Position numbers and translations under genes: made by a program. Under the pieces are notes generated by a model, which ran no database searches, was not told the DNA's origin, and saw nothing but the letters and a program-made list of their open reading frames with translations. DNA of 11,003 nt, taken from NCBI GenBank assembly GCA_002354035.1, contig DEKU01000024.1, forward strand, positions 1-11,003, written 5' to 3'. The stretch's first letter is position 1, and every line of letters starts with the position of its first letter. Below are positions 1-6,746 of this stretch, in pieces. The stretch comes from Bacteroidales bacterium UBA2714. GTDB lineage: Bacteria; Bacteroidota; Bacteroidia; Bacteroidales; P3.

Positions 1-35
1 TTATTGTAAAATAATTATAAATTACGCGTACCATA

Positions 36-1382
36 ATGAAATGTAGCATACCCAAAGGCACTCGCGACTTCCTGCCTGCCGAGATGGCTCGTCGCAACTA
101 TATTTTCGATACTATCCGCGAAGTCTTTAAGACCTTTGCTTTCGAACCGATAGAAACCCCTTCGCTTGAAAACCTCTCCACCCTCATGGGCAAATACGGC
201 GAGGAAGGCGACAAGTTGTTGTTCAAAGTCCTCAACTCGGGCGATTTCATGGAAGGCGTCGATTTCGCGCAGGACTATCACAAGGTGGCCCCCCGCATCT
301 GCGACCGCGGCTTGCGCTACGACCTCACGGTCCCCTTTGCCCGGTTCGTCGTCCAGCATCGCGACCAGCTCACCTTCCCCTTCCGCCGCTATCAGCTCCA
401 GCCCGTGTGGCGTGCCGACCGCCCGCAGAAAGGCCGTTACCGCGAGTTCTACCAGTGCGATGCCGACATGATTGGCAGCACCTCCCTCCTCAACGAGCTG
501 GAACTGGTGCAGATGATTGATGCCGTGTTCCAGCGGCTGGATGTCGAAGTGACGGTCAAAATCAACAACCGCAAAGTGCTGGCCGGTATAGCCGAACATA
601 TCGGAGCCCCCGACAAACTGGTCGACATCACCGTAGCCATCGACAAGCTGGACAAAATCGGCCTCGACAATGTCCGCAACGAACTGCGTGAGCGGGGCCT
701 CGACGAGAACCAGATAGCAGCGCTCGACCCCGTCTTCGCCCTCTCCGGCCAGGCCGACGAGAAGCTCAGCCAACTGGCCACCCTCTTTGCCAACAACCAG
801 GTGGGCACCAAGGGCGTTGAAGAACTCAATGAACTCTTTGGCTACATCGCCCAGGTCAAGCCCCATTGCCATGTGGAGCTCGACTTGACCCTCGCCCGCG
901 GCCTGAACTACTACACCGGTGCCATCTTCGAAGTCAAGGCCCACAACGTAAGCATTGGCAGCATTTGTGGCGGTGGCCGTTACGACAACCTCACCGGCAT
1001 CTTTGGCATGCCCGATGTGTCGGGCGTGGGTATCTCCTTCGGCGCCGACCGCATCTACGACGTGCTCACCGAACTCGACAAATTCCCCCCCAACTTGGGC
1101 CAGCCCGCCAGCGCCCTCTTCATCAACTTCGGTGCCGACAGTCTGCCCTATATCATCTCCTGTGCCGCACGCCTGCGCCAGGAAGGCATCAGCACACTCA
1201 TCTACCCCGACAGCGCCAAGATGAAGAAACAGATGGACTATGCCAACCGCTGCCACGTGCCCTATGTGGTGTTTGTGGGCGAGAACGAGATTGCCTCCCA
1301 AACCCTCACCGTCAAAGATATGAACGCCGGCACACAGAACACCATGACATTGGACCAAGTGGTAGAGATGCTCAAGGCCTAA
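36..1382 (+). CDS. hisS: Histidyl-tRNA synthetase (class II)
   Basis: Charges tRNA-His with histidine in the cytoplasm; an essential translation enzyme. The 448-residue product has the complete class II layout. An N-terminal stretch opens with a KGTRDFLP motif (residues 7-14). RYDLTVPFARF lies at 94-104, and motif 2 at about 118-147 contains the RAD...GRYREFYQCD pattern. The histidine-specific signature ARGLNYYTG is at 287-295, CGGGRYDNL at 311-319, and motif 3 (VGISFGADR) at 331-339. The C-terminal anticodon-binding domain runs from about 355 to 448. Length fits the roughly 450-residue Bacteroidota form. The ATG at 36 places the KGTRDF motif at the usual distance from the N-terminus, and only A/T-rich sequence precedes it. 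The coding strand is very C-rich. The next gene starts 21 nt after the stop, so the two may share a transcript. No promoter can be resolved in the 35 nt available upstream. Confidence 0.98.
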   Translation: MKCSIPKGTRDFLPAEMARRNYIFDTIREVFKTFAFEPIETPSLENLSTLMGKYGEEGDKLLFKVLNSGDFMEGVDFAQDYHKVAPRICDRGLRYDLTVPFARFVVQHRDQLTFPFRRYQLQPVWRADRPQKGRYREFYQCDADMIGSTSLLNELELVQMIDAVFQRLDVEVTVKINNRKVLAGIAEHIGAPDKLVDITVAIDKLDKIGLDNVRNELRERGLDENQIAALDPVFALSGQADEKLSQLATLFANNQVGTKGVEELNELFGYIAQVKPHCHVELDLTLARGLNYYTGAIFEVKAHNVSIGSICGGGRYDNLTGIFGMPDVSGVGISFGADRIYDVLTELDKFPPNLGQPASALFINFGADSLPYIISCAARLRQEGISTLIYPDSAKMKKQMDYANRCHVPYVVFVGENEIASQTLTVKDMNAGTQNTMTLDQVVEMLKA

Positions 1383-1403
1383 ACTGCAAACCTTTCCCCG
1401 ATT

Positions 1404-2357
1404 ATGAGACACAGACTATTGCTTTTTGTCCTCCTTTTGATGGCTGCCGTGGTGCCGCTCCACAGCCAGGACACTGTCCGTCTGCGCGACACAGTGGTCC
1501 TTTTCCGCACCGACACCGTCGTCCTCCACCGCACCGACACGGTGGTGAAACGGGTGGTGGACAGCGCCATGCTGCGCCATGTGCAGGAGCGCGAGGCCCT
1601 GATGGCCGAGAAGGAGAAGTTCTATAAAGAGATATTCACCAAGTCGGGCGTCGACCAGAACAAGATCGAGGCCGACCGCGACCACTACCGCTATCTGGTC
1701 GACTCGCTCAATAGGCTGGTGCGTGAGGCCGAACTCGAAAATGTCCGCAAGGACGAAGCGAACAAGTACCTCATGCAACGCGCCAAAGATGCCGAAGCCC
1801 GAGTGGCCGAAGCCACCAACCGCAAAAAGAAGGTGCGCGCCATTCAGGGCATTGCCATGCGTTTCTACCGCACCCCCAACTGGGAGGTGAGGTTGCAGCC
1901 TGCTGAGGAGGCCGGCACCTACAACAAGGTGCTCCGCAACCGCAACGCCGGCAACATTGAGTTCGACTTCGTAACCGGCGCCTCTGTCATGCTGTGGGAC
2001 CTGACCCAGTATTTCAACAAAGACCACAAGTCGGTTAAAATCGGCGAGAATCTCAAAACCCCCGAACTCCGCAAGTTCGATCAGGATTTTGCCTACGATA
2101 TTGGCATCTACGTTGGCTTTGGCGGCAGCAACCTGTTCAAGAACTTCTATGTCGGCCCCTCGTTCCGCTTTGTCGACTTCTTCTATTTCACCGTGGGAGT
2201 AAACATCGCCGAGTACAACGTGCTGGTGTCCGGCTACGACGAAGGCTCCATCCTGAAGTCCGAAACCATCGACGACGTCACGGCCAAGTCGTGGCTCCTC
2301 AAGCCTTTCCTGGCTTTGAGCATCGACCTCGATTTCCTCTCCTACATCAAGAAATAA
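1404..2357 (+). CDS. Exported coiled-coil / putative outer-membrane protein, function unknown
   Basis: I do not recognise a named family. The 317-residue product starts with a cleavable signal peptide (MRHR, then a hydrophobic run to about 18, likely cut near S21). Residues 23-50 then carry an octad repeat in which DTV recurs at 23, 29, 37 and 45 (RTDTVVLH-like units). Residues about 55-145 are charged and helical (REALMAEKEKFYKEI, EAELENVRKDEAN) and look like a coiled coil. The C-terminal half alternates hydrophobic and polar residues with many aromatics (FYVGPSFRFVDFFYFTVGV, 248-266), as in outer-membrane beta strands. A plausible inference is a periplasmic coiled coil attached to a small outer-membrane barrel, but an opened porin-like or accessory protein is equally possible. 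It lies 21 nt after hisS and ends 36 nt before a strong terminator, so it closes that transcript. Exported status is well supported; function is not. Confidence 0.85.
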   Translation: MRHRLLLFVLLLMAAVVPLHSQDTVRLRDTVVLFRTDTVVLHRTDTVVKRVVDSAMLRHVQEREALMAEKEKFYKEIFTKSGVDQNKIEADRDHYRYLVDSLNRLVREAELENVRKDEANKYLMQRAKDAEARVAEATNRKKKVRAIQGIAMRFYRTPNWEVRLQPAEEAGTYNKVLRNRNAGNIEFDFVTGASVMLWDLTQYFNKDHKSVKIGENLKTPELRKFDQDFAYDIGIYVGFGGSNLFKNFYVGPSFRFVDFFYFTVGVNIAEYNVLVSGYDEGSILKSETIDDVTAKSWLLKPFLALSIDLDFLSYIKK

Positions 2358-2393
2358 ACCCTCCGGGCCTGCGGCCCGCCAAAACAGCATAAT

Positions 2394-2422
2394 GTGCGGC
2401 CCACTGCGGCCGCACTTTTTTT
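2394..2422 (+). terminator. Rho-independent terminator after the hisS transcript
   Basis: A perfect 8-bp stem GTGCGGCC (2394-2401) pairs with GGCCGCAC (2408-2415) around a 6-nt loop and is followed directly by seven T (2416-2422). A second small hairpin, CGGGCC/GGCCCG (2364-2369 with 2373-2378), lies just upstream but has no T tract. Confidence 0.92.
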
Positions 2423-2638
2423 GTTTATAGCACTCTTTCTCGGCCCCTCCGAACGCCCATCCCGAGGTCCCCGCAGCCTCCTGCCAGAGACCTCCCGCCG
2501 CTTCGCCATCGAAAAAAAAGTGCCAAATCTTTACTTCAACGATATTTTTCATGTATTTCTTGCACCCAATAGGGAAAAGAAGCCTAAAAATGACTTGTTG
2601 AGAAAACAACATTATTATTAACTATAAAATACTGTAAC

Positions 2639-3550
2639 ATGAAAAAAACCTGTAAACAAGTGTTATTGACCTTTGTGGCTCTTGCCACAATAGGCTTAGT
2701 GGGCTGCAAAAAGGATCCCGTTGTCGACCCTGTAACCCCTGAAGACCCTGGTACAACCACTGAGACCGTCTCCCTTGCTGGCACGGCATGGGTTGGCGTC
2801 TACAACGACCAGTACACCCAGAACGGAGTCACCTACCCGGCCACCCTCACCTGGAGTCTCGATTTCATCAACGACTCTGTGGGCGAGCTGTTCCTCGAAC
2901 TCGTTGTTGGAGGTGCCCCCCAGAATGGCGTCAACGTCCCCTTCACCTACACCTTCGATGGCCATGACGGAATGCTCAACGCCGGAGAGGTAGGAATGTC
3001 CCCAATTGTTTACGACTCGGTTGCCAACACCATCACCGCCACCCTCAATGTGGGAGTGGAAGGCTCTGACGCAGGGTTGGGTGGAGTCACTGTCTTCTAT
3101 CCCCGTGGCGAGAACCCCGGCGGTGGCGAGACCGACACCACAGGCGGCGTAACCCCTGGCGAGATCACCGATGAGTTCCCGGCCAACACCACCTGGCGTG
3201 CCACCGAGGAGACCGTCTATCCCGCCGGTGAACTGGGCGAACTCCCCATGACATTAGTCTACACCCTCACTTTCAATAATGACCACACCGGTTCGCTGGA
3301 CATCACCGTGACCGTGTTGGGCCAGACCGCTGACCCCCAGCGTGTCATGTACAATTGGGAATATGACAGCACAAACCACCGGGGCAATTTCATCATCAGG
3401 AATGTACCCCTGCCGTTCACTTACGACGAGGCCACGAATACCATAACCACTGAATTCAACTTCGACGTATCGGGCGGGGGTACCGCCGGTGGTCAACTGA
3501 CCTTCACCCGTGTGCAAAGCAAACAATTCACTGTCCGATTAGGGAAATAA
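2639..3550 (+). CDS. Lipoprotein with two tandem beta-rich repeats
   Basis: Exported lipoprotein of 303 residues with a clear lipobox LVGC (20-23) after a KK...hydrophobic signal. The mature N-terminus CKKDPVVDP is Lys/Asp-rich, like Bacteroidota lipoproteins sent to the outer leaflet, followed by a Pro/Thr-rich tether (27-43). The body is two similar domains at about 45-155 and 179-292. Each runs TAW/TTW, an alternating strand block (TLTWSLDFINDSVGELFLEL against TLVYTLTFNNDHTGSLDITV), a Tyr/Phe strand, then YDSVANTITATLNV against YDEATNTITTEFNF. A Gly/Thr/Glu-rich linker (156-178) joins them. I know no function; the fold is probably a small beta sandwich or lipocalin-like barrel. The leader is A/T-rich. 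Possible weak -7 boxes (TATTTTTC at 2543 and TATTTCTTG at 2554) lie about 80-100 nt upstream, neither a full match. A hairpin follows the gene, so it may be monocistronic. Because the next gene is a C10 protease, a role as partner or inhibitor is possible but unproven. Confidence 0.88.
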   Translation: MKKTCKQVLLTFVALATIGLVGCKKDPVVDPVTPEDPGTTTETVSLAGTAWVGVYNDQYTQNGVTYPATLTWSLDFINDSVGELFLELVVGGAPQNGVNVPFTYTFDGHDGMLNAGEVGMSPIVYDSVANTITATLNVGVEGSDAGLGGVTVFYPRGENPGGGETDTTGGVTPGEITDEFPANTTWRATEETVYPAGELGELPMTLVYTLTFNNDHTGSLDITVTVLGQTADPQRVMYNWEYDSTNHRGNFIIRNVPLPFTYDEATNTITTEFNFDVSGGGTAGGQLTFTRVQSKQFTVRLGK

Positions 3551-3573
3551 ACCCACTGCTATCTGATGATGGG

Positions 3574-3622
3574 AGGGCTGTGGTGCAACGAGACGAACAA
3601 CAACGTGCCGCAGCCCTTTCTC
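3574..3622 (+). terminator. Probable terminator after the lipoprotein gene
   Basis: A 13-bp imperfect stem pairs 3574-3586 with 3605-3617 (AGGGCTG with CAGCCCT at the base, three G-T pairs above) around an 18-nt loop. It is followed by the short, interrupted pyrimidine tract TTCTCT. The stem is convincing but the weak T tract makes efficient termination uncertain. Confidence 0.5.
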
Positions 3623-3788
3623 TAAACCCTAACCCCCTTTCCGGTCCCGTGGCCAAGGATGCTGCCTTCCCGACCGTCCCCTACGCGCAGCAGCACCCCG
3701 TCAGTTCGGCGTCTGTCCACCCGACAGCCCCCTGCCGCCACCCGGCCCCAACCCCAACCACTCCATAAAAACCAAACACCGACAATCT
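3618..3788 (+). other. C-rich, G-poor untranslated leader before the C10 protease gene
   Basis: The spacer holds no convincing coding sequence and no TAnnTTTG promoter box. By hand count, positions 3621-3780 contain 77 C and 27 G. The last 30 nt are A/C-rich (CATAAAAACCAAACACC), typical of a Bacteroidota translation-initiation region. The composition resembles a Rho-loading stretch, but function is inferred only. Confidence 0.4.
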
Positions 3789-5771
3789 ATGAACAAAAAA
3801 TGGTACATCTTGACCCTGCTGGTGGCCTCGACAATGGCTCTTCAGCCCCTCTCCGCCTCGCCGGTGACCCCCAAACGGGCCGCCACGGTGGCGCAGCACT
3901 TCTGGCGCACCTCGTTCTCGGTCAAGCAGGCTGACACCCTGGTCGATGCCAGTGCCCACTGGCCCTTCAGCGGGATATACCTCTTCAATAACCCGACGGG
4001 AGGCTATGTGCTGGTGGCTGCCGACGATGCCGTCCGCCCCATATTGGGCTATTCGCCCACGGGCCGGATAGACCCCGCCAACATGCCGCAGCCCCTGACC
4101 GAATGGCTTGAAGGCTACCAGCGGCAAATCGACTTTGTCCGTGCCAACAACGTGCAGCCCTACGCTGCCGCTGCCGCCGAGTGGCAGCGGCTGGAGCAAG
4201 GCTTGGCCGCCAAACAACCCGCCGAGGCCGTCGTAGGCCCCCTGCTCTCCACCAATTGGGACCAGATTGAACCCTACAACGAACTTTGCCCCAACAGCGC
4301 CGCCACCGGTTGCGCCGCCACTGCCCAGGCCCAGATGATGAAGTTCTGGAACCATCCCCCCTTCGGCGTAGGCTCCCACCGCTATGTCTCCAACGTCTAT
4401 GGCGAACAGTCGGCCGACTTTGCCCACACCCTCTACGACTGGCAGAACATGCCGTCGCAGCCCACCATCAGCTCGCCTCAGGCTGAGCGCACGGCGGTGG
4501 CCACGTTGATATACCACTGCGGTGTGTCGGTCGACATGGACTACCATCCTGCGGGCAGCGGCGGCAGTTCAGCCGTGGGACTGGTCGGCTACGAGGGCTA
4601 CGCCAGCATCGACAACTCGCTGCAGAACTATTTCCGCTATAGCCCCTCCATGTATGTCATCACCAAGGACGGCAACTTCACCAACGACACTTGGCGTCAG
4701 GCTTTGATCGACGAGCTCAACCAGGGCCACCCCATCGTCTACACCGGTTCGGCGCAGCAGGGAGGCCATGGCTTTGTGTGCGATGGCTACGACACCCGCC
4801 AGTATCTCCACTTCAATTTTGGCTGGAGCGGCGTGGGCGACGGCTATTTCCCCGTCGACTCCATCAGCCCCGGCGTGGGTGGCACGGGTGGCAACGTCAC
4901 CTACACGTTCAATCTCTACAACCAAGCCCTGATTGGTGCCGTCCCCGTGCGCGAGCCCATCGTGAGCGACACCCTCATCACCTTTCCCCGCAACGGTGGT
5001 GACGACTCGCTCCTCTTTGCCCCCAACGACACCGCTTCCCAGCCTTGGAGCGTCAGTTGCAGCCAGCCTTGGGTCGAAGTGCGGCACGACAACTTTTCCC
5101 GCGCCGGATGGGTGAAACTCATCGCCCAACCCAACACGGCCCAGGGCGAACGCATAGCCGAGGTGATTTTCACCCAGGGGCCGCAGCAGGTAAAGGTCAA
5201 AGTGGTGCAGTCCGACTTCAACGACGACGAACTCTGCCCCGTGACGGTGGTGATGGAAAGCACCAACGGCCAAGGGTGGGGAGGCGATGCCCGCCTCACG
5301 CTCCAATCGGCCAGTGGCTTCCAGTTCGGCTCCGTGCGCCTGGACCACGGCCGCCGCGACTCGGTGCAGGTGCTTGTGGCGCCCCACAACGTCTATTCCG
5401 TGTGGCATCCCGGTGGCGGCACCGACCGCTACATCAATTACTATGTGAAGAACCAATATCACGAGCCGTTGGTCAGTGTTACGTATGCCTACCGAGCTGG
5501 CGGCACACATCTCATCGAGTGGCCTTGCGCCCATCTCGGTATAGGGCAGTCGGCCGAGCCGGACATAACCCTTTACCCCAACCCCGTGACCGACATATTG
5601 AACATATCGGCCCCCGGTGTCCAACTGGTGCAGCTGACCGATGTGTGCGGACGTGTAGTTGCCACCTCGCAGGGAACGTCCATCAACGTGAGCGACCTCC
5701 CCGCTGGCATCTATTTCGTCAAATTGACAATGCATACAGGTTTTATTGTTAGGAAGATAGAAAAGTATTGA
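3789..5771 (+). CDS. Secreted C10 family cysteine protease with BACON-like region and T9SS sorting domain
   Basis: Predicted extracellular papain-like endopeptidase of the streptopain/interpain/PrtT family, made as an inactive zymogen. A signal peptide (1 to about 23, ending SAS) precedes a Spi-type propeptide (about 25-150, including GGYVLVAADDAVRPILGYS at 71-89). The catalytic domain spans about 151-385. Cys175 lies in ATGCAATAQAQMMKFW, the position of the conserved GCVATAxAQ motif. His327 lies in GGHGFVCDGYD, followed by HFNFGWSGVGDGYF (341-354). Residues about 392-475 resemble a BACON domain (WSVSCSQPWVEV ... RIAEVIFTQG), and 476-590 is an unassigned beta-rich segment. Residues 594-660 are a type IX secretion sorting domain (LYPNPVTDILNI ... 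LPAGIYFVKLT ... VRKIEKY), so the protein should cross the outer membrane by T9SS and be released or anchored at the surface. All catalytic motifs look intact. The gene seems monocistronic, with a hairpin before it and a strong terminator after it. A role in nutrient proteolysis or host interaction is inferred from the family. Confidence 0.95.
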   Translation: MNKKWYILTLLVASTMALQPLSASPVTPKRAATVAQHFWRTSFSVKQADTLVDASAHWPFSGIYLFNNPTGGYVLVAADDAVRPILGYSPTGRIDPANMPQPLTEWLEGYQRQIDFVRANNVQPYAAAAAEWQRLEQGLAAKQPAEAVVGPLLSTNWDQIEPYNELCPNSAATGCAATAQAQMMKFWNHPPFGVGSHRYVSNVYGEQSADFAHTLYDWQNMPSQPTISSPQAERTAVATLIYHCGVSVDMDYHPAGSGGSSAVGLVGYEGYASIDNSLQNYFRYSPSMYVITKDGNFTNDTWRQALIDELNQGHPIVYTGSAQQGGHGFVCDGYDTRQYLHFNFGWSGVGDGYFPVDSISPGVGGTGGNVTYTFNLYNQALIGAVPVREPIVSDTLITFPRNGGDDSLLFAPNDTASQPWSVSCSQPWVEVRHDNFSRAGWVKLIAQPNTAQGERIAEVIFTQGPQQVKVKVVQSDFNDDELCPVTVVMESTNGQGWGGDARLTLQSASGFQFGSVRLDHGRRDSVQVLVAPHNVYSVWHPGGGTDRYINYYVKNQYHEPLVSVTYAYRAGGTHLIEWPCAHLGIGQSAEPDITLYPNPVTDILNISAPGVQLVQLTDVCGRVVATSQGTSINVSDLPAGIYFVKLTMHTGFIVRKIEKY

Positions 5772-5795
5772 TAGTTTATTGAAGTATGTGTTGTT

Positions 5796-5841
5796 GTCTG
5801 CTGTCCTCCCCTTTTTAAGGGTTAGGGCGGCAGACTTTTTT
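5796..5841 (+). terminator. Rho-independent terminator of the C10 protease gene
   Basis: A 12-bp stem (5796-5807 with 5824-5835, GTCTGC with GCAGAC at the base, two G-T pairs) is followed by six T (5836-5841). It begins 25 nt after the stop codon. Confidence 0.92.
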
Positions 5842-6098
5842 CGTGTCCGCCCCACCGAGTGGTGCAGGGCTGGAGGCGGGCGGTGCCTTCGGCTGGCGAT
5901 AATCAGCGGCTGGAATTCAGGCCGTTCGGCATCCTGTGGCCGCTCTTTTTGCATTTGAATGAATGTAGTTCCCCGTTCCTTCTTCGTTAATTAATCGAAG
6001 AAGGAACGGGGAACGGGGAGTGGAATGCCGCCAGAGGGGAGGCGAAGGGTGGGGCCGACGGCGATGGCCGGGATCGCGGTGGGCGGGCGCGGAGCTCG
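5842..6098. other. Convergent intergenic region, no gene seen
   Basis: This lies between the terminators of the plus-strand protease and the minus-strand rubrerythrin. I see no ORF with family features. It contains the perfect inverted repeat at 5968-6014, a short tandem of GAACGGG(G) units at about 6004-6019, and then a G-rich stretch to about 6095. The plus strand changes from C-rich to G-rich at its left edge. Confidence 0.6.
5968..6014. repeat. Perfect 19-bp inverted repeat with 9-nt A/T spacer
   Basis: The left arm (5968-5986, starting GTTCCCCGTTCC and ending CTTCG) is exactly complementary to the right arm (5996-6014, starting CGAAGAAGG and ending GGGGAAC). The spacer is TTAATTAAT, itself nearly palindromic. 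Neither side carries a T tract in the outgoing direction, so it is not a standard intrinsic terminator. It could be a recombination or protein-binding site, a mobile-element remnant, or an mRNA 3'-end structure. Confidence 0.9.
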
Positions 6099-6136
6099 CA
6101 AAAGAAAAGAGCGGGAGGCCGAAAGGGCTCCCGCTC
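6099..6136 (-). terminator. Rho-independent terminator of rubrerythrin (minus strand)
   Basis: A 9-bp stem pairs GAGCGGGAG (6109-6117) with CTCCCGCTC (6128-6136); inside it, one mismatch is followed by two more pairs closed by a GAAA loop as read on the plus strand. On the minus strand the hairpin is followed by TTTTCTTTTG (6108-6099). It starts 22 nt after the rubrerythrin stop. Confidence 0.87.
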
Positions 6137-6158
6137 CATGGGGTTTGACGGGTTGAGG

Positions 6159-6701
6159 TTATTTCTTGAAATAACGGTTGTAGAGGCCTTCGAAGGCTTT
6201 GCCGTGGCGGGCCTCGTCGCGACCCATCTCGTGGACGGTGTCGTGGATGGCGTCGAGGTTGAGGGCTTTGGCACGTTTGGCCAGGTCGTTCTTGCCGGCG
6301 GTGGCACCGTATTCGGCTTCAACGCGCACGCGGAGGTTCTCGGCGGTGCTGTCGGTCAGCACTTCGCCCAGCAGCTCGGCAAACTTGGCAGCGTGCTCGG
6401 CCTCTTCGTAGGCGGCTTTCTCCCAGTAGAGACCTATTTCGGGGTAGCCCTCGCGGTGGGCCACACGGGCCATGGCCAGATACATGCCCACTTCTTTGCA
6501 TTCGCCCTCAAAGTTGGCGCGGAGATCCATCTTGATGTCCTCGGGGGCATCCTTGGCAACGCCGACTATATGTTCGCAGGCCCAAGTTTTGACATCTTCT
6601 TTTACTTCCTGCATGGGTTTGCCGCAGATGGGGCATTTTTCGGGCATGGTGTCGCCTTCGTAAACGTAGCCGCATACTGGGCAGATAAACTTTTTACTCA
6701 T
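6159..6701 (-). CDS. rbr: Rubrerythrin, rubredoxin-domain-first ('reverse') type
   Basis: Cytoplasmic non-haem diiron peroxidase that reduces hydrogen peroxide to water in anaerobes. The 180-residue product begins with a rubredoxin-like Fe(Cys)4 module: C7 and C10 (CPVC) and C23 and C26 (CPIC). The ferritin-like four-helix domain follows (about 55-180). Likely diiron ligands are E67 in FEGECKEVG, E100/H103 in EEAEH, E130, and E163/H166 in DEARHG. The rubredoxin-first order is the arrangement called reverse rubrerythrin in clostridia. The reading frame stays open to an ATG at 6749, but I chose the ATG at 6701. It gives the family N-terminus MSKKFICPVCGYVYEG, while the upstream ATG lies inside the -7 promoter box and would add 16 unrelated residues. 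The gene has its own promoter and terminator, is divergent from a small winged-helix gene, and is not in the fprA-hrb-ferritin transcript. Confidence 0.96.
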   Translation of the reverse strand: MSKKFICPVCGYVYEGDTMPEKCPICGKPMQEVKEDVKTWACEHIVGVAKDAPEDIKMDLRANFEGECKEVGMYLAMARVAHREGYPEIGLYWEKAAYEEAEHAAKFAELLGEVLTDSTAENLRVRVEAEYGATAGKNDLAKRAKALNLDAIHDTVHEMGRDEARHGKAFEGLYNRYFKK

Positions 6702-6746
6702 ATTCGATCTGTGTTTTAGGATTAATATACTTGTTTTATCAGGATG

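Noticed and set aside
15..1412. Long minus-strand open frame (465 codons) opposite hisS
   Set aside because: The plus strand carries the full set of HisRS motifs. C-ending codon preference leaves few stops on the reverse strand, so long antisense frames are expected; the product resembles no family I know.
1416..2612. Long minus-strand open frame (398 codons) opposite the coiled-coil protein gene
   Set aside because: It runs through a strong plus-strand terminator and opposite a gene with signal peptide and coiled coil; its translation has no recognisable domain.
5906..5950. Possible extra terminator (AGCGGC with GCCGCT followed by five T)
   Set aside because: Only 6 bp with a loop of more than 20 nt, and a much stronger terminator already lies at 5796-5841.
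4569..5954. Long minus-strand open frame (461 codons) opposite the C10 protease
   Set aside because: It crosses the protease terminator at 5796-5841, and the protease motifs are unambiguous on the plus strand.
5968..6014. The inverted repeat as a dif or phage attachment site
   Set aside because: The arms and 9-nt spacer do not resemble the 11-6-11 XerCD layout, and no integrase or tRNA gene is near, so the name is not supported.
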